A stretch of 64,000 nucleotides of DNA, taken from Lachnospiraceae bacterium. GTDB lineage: Bacteria; Bacillota; Clostridia; Lachnospirales; Lachnospiraceae. The stretch covers positions 124,001 through 188,000 of the forward strand of contig SVFT01000003.1 of NCBI GenBank assembly GCA_015056735.1, read 5' to 3'. Below the pieces are notes generated by a model. It was not told the origin of the DNA, did no database searches, and saw only the letters and a program-made list of their open reading frames with translations. Numbering within the stretch: the stretch's first letter is position 1; each line of letters opens with the position of its first letter. Positions 1-7,734 of this stretch are shown here, one piece after another. Position numbers and translations under genes: made by a program.

Positions 1-1139
1 TGTTTTGATGCTTGCAGATAGTTGGCCTGTATCTGAACCAAAAGTATCAGAGGAAGCGCAAGAGCGTATATCATATACTGTTGTTTGGTAAGGATATAAG
101 CATCGGATGTTTTGTCCGGGAAGAATATGAGCGCCATTGTTCCGGAAAGCAGCATCATGATAAACATCACTGCGAACGTCAGCGCCATTACCTTCGTCAA
201 CGCCAATTTTATCAGGTATTTAATAGAATCCCTGTCTTCCTCGCCGATAAAGACACTGGACAGTATTTTAATAACGGCACCGCATTCTACCCCCAACGCG
301 ACAAAAAATCCGCCAAGCATTTCCATGGAAGACCGCGCGGAAAGAGCTGACTCTCCTCCATATTTCAGGATGATTCTGTTAAGAGTAAGGCTGTTTAAAG
401 CCAAGTATAACTGCTGCAAAGCCGCAGGGCTTCCTATCTTAATCAGATCAAAAGTTTTCTTCCAAGGAATATTGCGGACACTAAACTTCAACTGTGCTTT
501 AGTTGAAAAATAGTATGAAACAAGAATGAGAAAGAATATCCAATTACAGGCACTGGTTGCATATGCAAGCCCCAACACACCCATATCAAAAGTTGTAACA
601 AATAAAAGATTGAGCGCTATGTTAAAAAAGATTGTTGCACCAACACTGATATAACTTCTCTTACTCTGGTTCTCAACCTGCAGAAAATAAGAAAGCTGCT
701 CTGACAAAAACATGGGAATAAATCCGAGAGAATAGCCCCTTGCGTACTGCGCGACATTTTCTATTAAGGAATCATCCGCCCCGCAAAAAAGTGCAACCTG
801 CTCGGGAAAGCAAAAACATATCAGCGTGGTTATAACGCCAAGCATAAGCGAAAGGGATATGCAAAGGGAAAAGACTTCGCCGGCTTTTTTGATGTCTCCG
901 GTTCCGATATAATTTCCGCTCAAGACCGCTCCGCCGCCATGTATTACCGCACTGATAGCCGATACTATTGTTATTACGGCATAAAACAGGCCGATAACAC
1001 CCACTGTTCTGTCGTCGATGTAATGTCCGGCAACGGTACCGTCAATGATGGAATTAATGGATCCCATACCGCTAAGCATGATCTGGACCGCCAACAGTTT
1101 AAAAAAGAGTCTTTCGAGCACTTTATTATCAGAGGCCAT
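1..1139 (-). CDS. MATE-family efflux transporter (3' end beyond window)
   Basis: This is a multidrug/toxin extrusion transporter of the inner membrane. The translated frame is open from the start to the left edge, about 380 residues of an expected 450 or so. It is strongly hydrophobic, with alternating membrane segments. An early stretch containing DGTVAGHYI and a glycine-rich GGGAVLSGNYIGTGD segment fit MATE N-terminal helices. The start at 1139 is preceded by GGCGGG at a good distance; an ATG at 1160 is an in-frame alternative with no Shine-Dalgarno site. The gene lies 45 bp after the binding-protein gene and may be cotranscribed with it. The DNA is visibly AT-richer than the rest of the window. 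The substrate cannot be told from sequence. Confidence 0.8.
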   Translation of the reverse strand, partial: MASDNKVLERLFFKLLAVQIMLSGMGSINSIIDGTVAGHYIDDRTVGVIGLFYAVITIVSAISAVIHGGGAVLSGNYIGTGDIKKAGEVFSLCISLSLMLGVITTLICFCFPEQVALFCGADDSLIENVAQYARGYSLGFIPMFLSEQLSYFLQVENQSKRSYISVGATIFFNIALNLLFVTTFDMGVLGLAYATSACNWIFFLILVSYYFSTKAQLKFSVRNIPWKKTFDLIKIGSPAALQQLYLALNSLTLNRIILKYGGESALSARSSMEMLGGFFVALGVECGAVIKILSSVFIGEEDRDSIKYLIKLALTKVMALTFAVMFIMMLLSGTMALIFFPDKTSDAYILTKQQYMIYALALPLILLVQIQANYLQASK

Positions 1140-1184
1140 GCTATACCCGCCTTTAAACATAATTTTGCGAATTATCAGTATCTT

Positions 1185-2675
1185 TTATTTTGAAGCTTTC
1201 CATACCCCATATTGGTTTATAACTTCGGCAAGAACTTTTTGATAGCCGGCAGCATCAAGCTCTGATCTGAATTTTTCCAGTGCGGCGTCCACTTCCGTTG
1301 CCGCACATCCCCCCTGTTCAAGAGCATAGCCGTATTGATCGAAAAGGCCGATACATGCTGTCCACTCAGCTTCTACAGGAGAAAAGTCAAATCTGAAACC
1401 ATTGGCAAGCGCTTCCACAGAATTATTATTGAACCTTTCATACAATTCTACTTTGTTTTCAGGTTCACCCGCTTCAAGAGGAATAGAAGCTATCGATCCC
1501 GATTCCCATGAACTATGATCATATAGCCCGCCTTTTTTCACAACAAACCCATCCTCAAGATCATAATCTGTCCCTTCTATACCGAAGGTGAACAATCCGG
1601 CAAGTATTGAATCGGTATACATAAGCCCCATGAAATCCACACAAGCCTTTGCCTGTTCATCGGTGCATGCTGAGGAGACAGCAAAGCATGAGCCTAATGT
1701 ACTTGAAGAATTGAGATAATTCTTTGTCATATGGATTATGCCGCAGTCCTGTCCATAGGTTGCAGAAGCCACGTCATTGTACGGCACATCCCACCATGCT
1801 GCAAAGCCCCAATCAGTTGTATTGATGGCATTTTCAGGTATGGTCTTTGTGGCTTCTTCGTCACTTATGTAACCCTTTTCGGCCCACCTGCTCATAAGCT
1901 TCAAAAACGCTTTGTATTCGGGAAGGGTGAGACAATCAACCACTTCATCGGTACTTCGATCAACAGCTATAAGCGTACTCCCCATGATAAATTCATAATC
2001 ATCAAGGTAGAATTTACTAAAGAACGGCATTTTCTGCATAAGGAGAGGATACTTCACACCATCCCGCTTCATCTGTTCAAGCATTGGCTCAAGATCGGCC
2101 AATTTCTTTACGGATGACAGATCCCATCCGTATTTTAACGCTTTTTCCGTGGGATAAACCAGATCATATCCTTCCGATGACTCCTTGTAGCAGGGAATAA
2201 AATAATCTTTACCGTTATACCGTGAAGAGTCCCAAACAGCTTTAGGTATTGAATCATATAACGCTGTTCCCGGAAGTAATTCACTTAAATCAAAGACTGC
2301 TTTCCTTGATACAAGGTTGTCGGTAGACAGAGCTTCTAGCCAGCTGGCAGTCCAGAAAAGATTAGCTTCGCCGTTTGCTATCGCAAGATTACATTTGTCT
2401 TCATATTCGCCTTGGCCCAAATCTGTAAGTTTAATTTTTACGTTAATCTTGTCTGCAATATACTTATTTATCGAATCCTCGACTGCCTGAACTTCCGCAC
2501 TATCAGCCGATGCAATATTAAAAGTACAGTGATAGATTTCAATCTCTACCTTATCATCGCCAGTCAATGCACCGTTGGAAGCGTTTGATGTGCCTGAAGA
2601 TGCGTTTCCGCATCCGGAAAGCGAAGTTATTATCATTAGTACTGCAATGAAAACCGATAGACACCGCTTTATCAT
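1185..2675 (-). CDS. Extracellular solute-binding lipoprotein, DUF3502-like
   Basis: A 496-residue lipoprotein. A short basic N-terminus and hydrophobic segment end in a lipobox (SLSGCGN, Cys about residue 22), followed by a Ser/Asn/Gly-rich linker. The body looks like a family 1 sugar ABC binding protein, and the C-terminal third (FDFSPVEAEWTACIG and the closing QYGVWKASK) resembles the DUF3502 domain of LipO-type carbohydrate-binding lipoproteins. It should capture a sugar or oligosaccharide outside the cell. No permease or ATPase is adjacent in the window; a MATE transporter follows instead. The ATG has AGGTG upstream at a reasonable distance. Low GC here and in the MATE gene suggests the pair was acquired together. 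Ligand unknown. Confidence 0.75.
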   Translation of the reverse strand: MIKRCLSVFIAVLMIITSLSGCGNASSGTSNASNGALTGDDKVEIEIYHCTFNIASADSAEVQAVEDSINKYIADKINVKIKLTDLGQGEYEDKCNLAIANGEANLFWTASWLEALSTDNLVSRKAVFDLSELLPGTALYDSIPKAVWDSSRYNGKDYFIPCYKESSEGYDLVYPTEKALKYGWDLSSVKKLADLEPMLEQMKRDGVKYPLLMQKMPFFSKFYLDDYEFIMGSTLIAVDRSTDEVVDCLTLPEYKAFLKLMSRWAEKGYISDEEATKTIPENAINTTDWGFAAWWDVPYNDVASATYGQDCGIIHMTKNYLNSSSTLGSCFAVSSACTDEQAKACVDFMGLMYTDSILAGLFTFGIEGTDYDLEDGFVVKKGGLYDHSSWESGSIASIPLEAGEPENKVELYERFNNNSVEALANGFRFDFSPVEAEWTACIGLFDQYGYALEQGGCAATEVDAALEKFRSELDAAGYQKVLAEVINQYGVWKASK

Positions 2676-2753
2676 TTAAAAACACCTGCTCATTCTAAAA
2701 AAATTCCAACTCAAGTCCGTCAAATGCAAAGATCGAAAATATGATGGGCAGTT

Positions 2754-3620
2754 TTAAATCTTAACCTCACCCTCAAATACCGTCACGGCGGGTCCCGTCA
2801 TATAGACCACGTTCTCGCCTCGATCCCATGTGATCTCAATCTCACCGCCCAGGACATGCACGGTGATCGATTCGTCGGTAAGGCCGTTTAAAACACAGGC
2901 AACACCGCATGCGCAGCACCCTGTACCGCAGGCCAGTGTCTCTCCCGTTCCGCGCTCCCAGACGCGCATCTCAATATTCTTCCGGTCCATGACCCGAACG
3001 AATTCCGTATTCGTTCTGTTCGGAAAGCAAACGTGATTCTCAAAAGAAGGACCGATCGCAGGAAGATCAAGCCCCTTCACATCGTCAACAAAGGTCACTG
3101 CATGCGGATTGCCCATGGAGACAAATGTCATGCCGTATGTCTTGCCAAGTACGGTAAGAGGCGTATTTACAAGCGCTTCCGATCCGGCGTTCGGTGCTTC
3201 GTCAAGTTTGGAAGGATCGACCGGCACGAGCTTCGGCTCCAGGATCGGCGATCCCATATTTACGCGGATTCGTTCGGCCTTGCCGTTCTTTTCATGGATA
3301 TGGATATATTTGGGCTTCCCGCCGCTTACGATCACAAGATCGGTCTTATCTGTCAGACCCTTGTCATAAACATACTTTGCGACGCAGCGAATGCCGTTCC
3401 CGCACATCTCCGAACGGCTCCCGTCCGCATTGTACATCTCCATCTCAAAATCCGCATCAACAGCGGGATTAATGAAGATTACGCCGTCACCGCCGATCCC
3501 GAAATGCCTGTCCGAAAGGCGGCGCACAATGTCCGGCTTTTCCGCCTGCGTGATGTGCTCCTTCGCGCCGTCCACATAGATGTAATCGTTACCGCATCCC
3601 TGCATTTTCGTAAAGTACAT
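2754..3620 (-). CDS. dapF: Diaminopimelate epimerase
   Basis: Interconverts LL- and meso-diaminopimelate in the cytoplasm, the penultimate step of the lysine pathway and the source of the peptidoglycan cross-linking amino acid. The protein has 288 residues, the normal length. Both catalytic cysteines sit in family motifs: NADGSRSEMCGNGIR (Cys about 73) and GTGETLACGTGC (Cys about 231). An ATG lies two codons earlier at 3626, but it abuts the GGAGG ribosome site directly; the ATG at 3620 has six bases of spacing and is preferred. It lies downstream of hslO with an 81 bp gap. Confidence 0.95.
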   Translation of the reverse strand: MYFTKMQGCGNDYIYVDGAKEHITQAEKPDIVRRLSDRHFGIGGDGVIFINPAVDADFEMEMYNADGSRSEMCGNGIRCVAKYVYDKGLTDKTDLVIVSGGKPKYIHIHEKNGKAERIRVNMGSPILEPKLVPVDPSKLDEAPNAGSEALVNTPLTVLGKTYGMTFVSMGNPHAVTFVDDVKGLDLPAIGPSFENHVCFPNRTNTEFVRVMDRKNIEMRVWERGTGETLACGTGCCACGVACVLNGLTDESITVHVLGGEIEITWDRGENVVYMTGPAVTVFEGEVKI

Positions 3621-3701
3621 ATCCATCCTCCGCCATATCTTTCAAGCTTCAGCCGGCCCAGACCGTAAAGTCACCGTCTGATCTGCCGGTTCTTTCATGA
3701 T

Positions 3702-4586
3702 TCAAGCCTTCGTCGCCTTCTTTAATAACGCCTTCAACTCATCTGTTTCAAATGTATAATCCGTATCGCAGAAATGGCAGTTCATCACGATCGGCTTGCC
3801 ATCCGCGATCATGCTCTCCAGTTCCTTCTTACCCACACTGATCAACGCCTTCGATACGCGCTCTTTGCTGCAGTTACAGTAAAACTGCGTCTCCATCGTA
3901 TCCGTGATCTCGATCGGAAGCCCCTCAAGGACACGCTCTAAGATGCCTTCCGGCGTCAGCCCCTCATCCAGCATGGATGTTACCGATGAGATCTTCCTGA
4001 TGTTCTCTTCAAGCTGCGCGATCACGGCCTCTTCGGCAAAGGGCATGAGCTGTACGATAAAACCGCCTGCCTGCTTCACGGTATTGTCCCTGTTCATCAA
4101 AACGCCGAGTCCCACAGATGAAGGCACCTGCTCGCTGGTTGCAAAGTAGTATGTCAGATCCTCCGCGATCTCACCGGTCTGCAGAATGCACTGCCCCACA
4201 TACGGCTCTTTAAGTCCCATATCCTTGATGACGCTCAGCATACCGAGTCCGATCGCACCGCCGACATCCAGCTTGCCCATCGCATTGGGCGGAAGCATGA
4301 CGTCCGGATTGTTCACATATCCCTTTACACGCGCCTTCGCATCCGCTGTCACCACGATCGCGCCGATCGGACCGCTTCCCTTAATCTGGAGCGTCAGAAG
4401 ATCGTCGTCTCCTTTGAGCATACTGCCCATCATGCCGCCGGCAGTCAGAAGCCTTCCAAGCGCCGCCGTAGCGACAGGACTCATATGATGTTTCGTTCTG
4501 GCAAGCTCAACAAGTTCCCTTGTTGTCGCCGCAAAAGCACGGATCTGCGCGTTCGCAGCCGTCGCCCTGACAATATAATCTTTCAT
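3702..4586 (-). CDS. hslO: Hsp33 redox-regulated chaperone
   Basis: A cytoplasmic holdase activated by oxidative stress: oxidation of four zinc-binding cysteines releases zinc and unfolds the C-terminal switch. All four are present, as CNC (Cys237, Cys239) and CHFC (Cys270, Cys273), so the switch should work. The N-terminal two thirds match the Hsp33 core, for example TAGGMMGSMLKGDD and the VKGYVNNP segment. At 294 residues it has the usual family length. The ribosome site AAAGGAA stands before the ATG. A possible promoter (TTAGAT, 17 bp, TATAGA) lies in the intergenic space upstream. Confidence 0.95.
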   Translation of the reverse strand: MKDYIVRATAANAQIRAFAATTRELVELARTKHHMSPVATAALGRLLTAGGMMGSMLKGDDDLLTLQIKGSGPIGAIVVTADAKARVKGYVNNPDVMLPPNAMGKLDVGGAIGLGMLSVIKDMGLKEPYVGQCILQTGEIAEDLTYYFATSEQVPSSVGLGVLMNRDNTVKQAGGFIVQLMPFAEEAVIAQLEENIRKISSVTSMLDEGLTPEGILERVLEGLPIEITDTMETQFYCNCSKERVSKALISVGKKELESMIADGKPIVMNCHFCDTDYTFETDELKALLKKATKA

Positions 4587-4678
4587 GTTGTTTCCTTTTC
4601 AGGCCATCTTCCTTTCGGCCTTATCGCTCCGCTTTCCACCCGTTATTGCAGGTTCCATTACTTACGGATCCGCTTTAT

Positions 4679-4707
4679 TCTATAATGTTTCGCATATCTT
4701 AATCTAA
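4679..4707 (-). promoter_or_regulatory. Possible sigma-A promoter of hslO
   Basis: On the minus strand TTAGAT and TATAGA are 17 bp apart, overlapping the last codons of the methyltransferase gene and leading into the ~110 bp space before hslO. Both hexamers are imperfect, so this is tentative. Confidence 0.35.
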
Positions 4708-5496
4708 TTTCTTGGAGCATTCCTTCATGATCATAAAGATACGCTCTGTCGTATCCGTCACCTCGCCGCCCGTATCGGCGTCGATCGCCTCCACAAAGGA
4801 GAGGCCGGCTTTCTCGCCCATCGTGCGCATTTCTTCGAAGGAATAGCCCCTCTGATAATGGTATTCCGTTTCTTTACGGTACCGGCCGTCATCCTCTCTG
4901 AGAAAAAATGTCACCGCGTACTCATTGATCTGCGATTCTTCGTCGTAGGTATTTTCCCAGATAAAACTGCAGTCCGCGCGGTTCTCGGCGATCGTTGTAT
5001 CCCCGATCACTTCGCGGTATTTATAGTCCGTATTAAAGTCAAACAGGAACAGGCCGCCCGGGAACAGATAATTGTTCACAAGTTTAAAGACATCTGCCAG
5101 TTCATCGGGCTCTAAGATATAATTCAGACAGTCGCACACGCTGACCACGGTTCCGACTGTGCTGTACAGTTCCAGTTCACGCATATCCTGCTGCAGATAC
5201 AGGATATCCTCTTCCTTTGCTTCCTTTTTTTCCATCGCAACAGCGAGCATGGCGGAAGAATTGTCGATCCCGATCATGTCATAGCCATCATCATAGAGAA
5301 GTTCTGTGAGCGTACCGGTGCCGCACCCAAGGTCTACAACCAGGTTCTGCTCTGCCGTCAGTGCATCCGCCGCATCCCGCACGGGCTTACTGACACCGTA
5401 GCGAATGATCCCCGCACGGATCCGCTCATGCCATATATCATACGGCACAGCATCCATCAGCTCATCATAGATCGAAGCAAACGAATCATATGTCAT
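4699..5496 (-). CDS. Class I SAM-dependent methyltransferase
   Basis: A 265-residue cytoplasmic methyltransferase. The SAM-binding motif I is VVDLGCGTGTL (about residues 52-62), followed by the acidic end of strand 2 (MIGIDNSS) and a motif II/III segment (VSVCDCLNYI). The order and length fit the small YqeM/Methyltransf_25 group. The substrate is not evident. The start codon overlaps the stop of the upstream membrane-protein gene by 4 bp (ATGA), indicating translational coupling with that gene. Confidence 0.85.
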   Translation of the reverse strand: MTYDSFASIYDELMDAVPYDIWHERIRAGIIRYGVSKPVRDAADALTAEQNLVVDLGCGTGTLTELLYDDGYDMIGIDNSSAMLAVAMEKKEAKEEDILYLQQDMRELELYSTVGTVVSVCDCLNYILEPDELADVFKLVNNYLFPGGLFLFDFNTDYKYREVIGDTTIAENRADCSFIWENTYDEESQINEYAVTFFLREDDGRYRKETEYHYQRGYSFEEMRTMGEKAGLSFVEAIDADTGGEVTDTTERIFMIMKECSKKLD

Positions 5497-5972
5497 CGCA
5501 TTACCATCCCTATCGCACTAAAGCCGAGAAAACTTGCAACACCCATGATCACGCCGGCGATCACAACACCGAGAAATACAGCGATCATGCTCGATTTAAA
5601 ATCCATATCCAAAAAGCTTGCCGCGAGCGTCCCTGTCCAGGCTCCCGTTCCGGGAAGCGGGATCCCGACAAAAAGCATCAGCGCAACAAACAATCCTCTT
5701 CCTGCCTTCTCCTGCAGGGTCTTCCCGCCCTTATGGCCCTTTTCGAGGCAGTACGTAAAGAGCCTGCCGATCACCGGCTTGTCCGCTCCCCACTCTAAAA
5801 TCTTTCTCGCAAAGAAGAAGATAAAGGGCATCGGCAGCATATTGCCGATGATCGCGAGTGCATAACTCGGTACAAGCGGGAGACCGAAGCCGACTGCATA
5901 GGGAATGGCACCTCTAAGTTCGATCAGTGGCACCATGGAGATCAGAAATACGATCAAATAATTTAATAACAT
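5493..5972 (-). CDS. Small multidrug-export-family (COG2426) membrane protein
   Basis: A 159-residue inner-membrane protein with about four hydrophobic helices. The opening VFLISMVPLIELRGAIPYAV and the GIPLPGTGAWTGTLAAS segment are typical of the COG2426 family, annotated as putative small multi-drug export proteins although transport has rarely been shown. AAAGGAT precedes the ATG. It shares a 4 bp overlap with the following methyltransferase and starts 34 bp after hisC, so hisC, this gene and the methyltransferase may form one transcript. Confidence 0.8.
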   Translation of the reverse strand: MLLNYLIVFLISMVPLIELRGAIPYAVGFGLPLVPSYALAIIGNMLPMPFIFFFARKILEWGADKPVIGRLFTYCLEKGHKGGKTLQEKAGRGLFVALMLFVGIPLPGTGAWTGTLAASFLDMDFKSSMIAVFLGVVIAGVIMGVASFLGFSAIGMVMR

Positions 5973-6006
5973 CTGTTACAATCCTTTCAGAAACTATATT
6001 TTTTGC

Positions 6007-7065
6007 TCATCGTCCCGCCAGATACGTCTTCAAAAAGGCCAGTACTGTATCCATCTCCTCATCCGTCCCGATGGAAATGCGCAGGTAGTTGTCGATGCGC
6101 GGCTTTTTAAAGTAGCGCACATAAATGCCCTGCTCACGAAGCGCCGCAAAGATCTCTGCAGCCGGAACACTCCTGTGCGTTGCAAAGATAAAATTGGTCT
6201 TCGAATCCGCAAACGTAAAGCCAAGCGCCGAGAGCGCCTTCTTGGTCCGCTCTCTCGTTGCGATCACCTTAGCGCACTGCTCTTTAAAGTACGCATCGTC
6301 TTCGATGCTCGCCGCACCGGCATGAAGCGTCGGCGCATTCATTGTATAAGAATTAAATGAGAATTTAACATCATTCAGATATTGGATCAGTTTTTCCGAT
6401 CCGAACGCCATGCCGATACGCATGCCCGCCATTGCACGGGACTTGGAAAAAGTCTGCACGACCAGCAGATTTTCGTAGCGTTCTATGAGCGGAAGCGCAC
6501 TTGTACCGCCAAAATCCACATATGCCTCATCCACGATCACAACACTGTCCGGATTGGCCTTCACGATCCCCTCGATCATTGAAAGGTCTTCCATACGGCC
6601 TGTCGGTGCATTCGGATTGGCGATCACGATGCCGCCGTTTTCACGCATATAGTCATTCGGATCGATCGAGAAGTCATCCCGCAAAGGGCAGAGTTCATAC
6701 GGGATCCTGTACAGATCCGCCCATACGTCATAGAAAGAATACGTGATATCCGGAAACAGGATTGGCTTCTTACTGTTGAAAAAAGTAAGAAACGCCATAC
6801 TCAGCACATCATCGCTTCCGACACCGACAAAAACCTGCTCCGTCTTAAGGCCGTGATATGCGGCAAGCGCCTTTCGAAGCAGCAGCGCCTCCGGATCCGG
6901 ATACTTCGTATATTCCCGCGGATCGATCTCCTGTATGGCCGCCACGGCCTTTGGGGACGGCGGATACGGATTCTCGTTCGTATTGAGCTTGATCACATTC
7001 AGTTCCTTCGGCTGCTCCCCCGGTACATACGGTACCACGGTGCGCACATTCTTTTCCCAGCTCAT
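6007..7065 (-). CDS. hisC: Histidinol-phosphate aminotransferase
   Basis: PLP-dependent class I/II aminotransferase that converts imidazole-acetol phosphate and glutamate to histidinol phosphate in histidine synthesis. The protein has 352 residues from the preferred start. Visible motifs are LNTNENPYPPSP at the N-terminus, NPNAPTG (substrate/PLP loop), VIVDEAYVDF (PLP aspartate) and the lysine motif TFSKSRAMAG with PLP Lys about 208. The ATG at 7065 follows AAGGAG by seven bases; the frame extends upstream to 7119 but without a ribosome site and outside family homology. No other his gene is nearby. One hairpin repeat starts about 60 bp upstream of the ATG. Confidence 0.93.
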   Translation of the reverse strand: MSWEKNVRTVVPYVPGEQPKELNVIKLNTNENPYPPSPKAVAAIQEIDPREYTKYPDPEALLLRKALAAYHGLKTEQVFVGVGSDDVLSMAFLTFFNSKKPILFPDITYSFYDVWADLYRIPYELCPLRDDFSIDPNDYMRENGGIVIANPNAPTGRMEDLSMIEGIVKANPDSVVIVDEAYVDFGGTSALPLIERYENLLVVQTFSKSRAMAGMRIGMAFGSEKLIQYLNDVKFSFNSYTMNAPTLHAGAASIEDDAYFKEQCAKVIATRERTKKALSALGFTFADSKTNFIFATHRSVPAAEIFAALREQGIYVRYFKKPRIDNYLRISIGTDEEMDTVLAFLKTYLAGR

Positions 7066-7125
7066 TTCATACTCCTTATCATGTATTACACAGCTACTGG
7101 CGCTCCTGCTTCTTTTCAACTATGC

Positions 7126-7263
7126 GAGTGCGCGCATTCTGCACTAAATTCACAAGGATTCTTCAAAGCGTCGGCCATTTCTGCGGAACTCGCTTCGCTC
7201 AAACAGTCCTCGAAATGACCGTTTCAGAATCCTTATTCATTAAGTGCCCATGCGCATGCACTC
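7126..7263 (+). repeat. Long hairpin repeat, copy A
   Basis: A 138-bp imperfect inverted repeat. The outer arms are GAGTGCGCGCAT and its near complement ATGCGCATGCACTC. Inside are the family-conserved pair GCACTAAATTCA and TTCATTAAGTGC, then stem AAGGATTCT/AGAATCCTT, then stem GGCCATTTC/GAAATGACC, and the apex GGAACTCGCTTCGCTC. The same layout occurs in copies B and C on the opposite strand. It sits just upstream of hisC. Confidence 0.8.
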
Positions 7264-7520
7264 TCACAGTAGAAAAAGAAGCTCGCGCCCCACATATTGT
7301 TTTAAATACCACTTCATTCTCTCACGATGTAAGAAAATCTCTTTCCTCAAAAATAATTCAATTCCGCCTGACTTCCTCGCAGTATGGGAAAGAATCTTTC
7401 GCCACCCTTATAGTTGCAATTCTGCTTAACTTCCTTACGGTGCAGAAAAACTCTTTCTACTCATATGGTTTTCACTTCCGCTTGGCGTCCTCACGGTATA
7501 AAAGGGGTTCTTTTTGACCT
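7263..7520. repeat. Degenerate tandem array, about 4.5 units of 55-58 bp
   Basis: The anchor CTCAC(G/A)GT and variants recur at 7263, 7321, 7376, 7434 and 7490, with spacings of 58, 55, 58 and 56 bp. Each unit goes on to a (A)GAAA...CTTTC(T) segment able to fold into a small hairpin, and units 2-4 end in TTCAATTCCGCCTGACTTC-like sequence. The units are diverged (perhaps 60-70% alike by eye) and fill the space between hairpin copies A and B. Confidence 0.65.
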
Positions 7521-7524
7521 TAGC

Positions 7525-7714
7525 GGGCTCGGGGGCTTGCAATACTATGAAAATGCCATGCACATGTGCACTTAATGAATGCGTATTTTTCTATGTGCTT
7601 TGAAGGGTTGTCTGAGCGCAGCGAGTTCCCTGAAAAGCACATCGCTCAGAAAAATGCGTATGAATTTAGTGCCGAAATGTGCGCATTTGAATAGTTTTGC
7701 AAGCCTCCGAGCCC
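7525..7714 (-). repeat. Long hairpin repeat, copy B
   Basis: A 190-bp inverted repeat with the best-preserved outer arms: GGGCTCGG(A/G)GGCTTGCAA at each end, then the conserved GCACTAAATTCAT / ATTCATTAAGTGC pair, stem ACGCATTTTTCT with its near complement, inner stem ATGTGCTTTTCAGGG/CCCTTCAAAGCACAT, and apex GGGAACTCGCTGCGCTC. It starts 20 bp downstream of the YfhO-like stop codon, so it would lie in the 3' end of that transcript. Confidence 0.85.
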
Positions 7715-7734
7715 TTCACATTATCTAAACCATT

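Larger units (their letters stand above)
7066..7734. other. 670-bp non-coding island between hisC and the YfhO-like gene
   Basis: No credible gene is seen here. Reading from left, the stretch holds the hisC leader (7066-7125), a hairpin repeat (copy A, 7126-7263), about 4.5 degenerate tandem units of 55-58 bp (7263-7520), and a second hairpin repeat in the opposite orientation (copy B, 7525-7714) that ends 20 bp from the stop of the YfhO-like gene. Confidence 0.8.

Noticed and set aside
7122-7517. An open frame of about 130 codons crossing hairpin copy A and the tandem array
   Set aside because: It has no ribosome site, its translation is low-complexity and its extent is set by the repeats. 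Unit lengths of 55-58 bp do not keep one frame, so the openness looks accidental.
7263-7520. Tandem array considered as a CRISPR
   Set aside because: The whole unit is similar, with no pattern of identical repeats and unique spacers, and there are no cas genes.
7525-7714. Hairpin repeats considered as insertion sequences
   Set aside because: There is no transposase frame and the elements are only 138-190 bp; complementarity runs through the whole length rather than only at the ends. A MITE-like origin is still possible.
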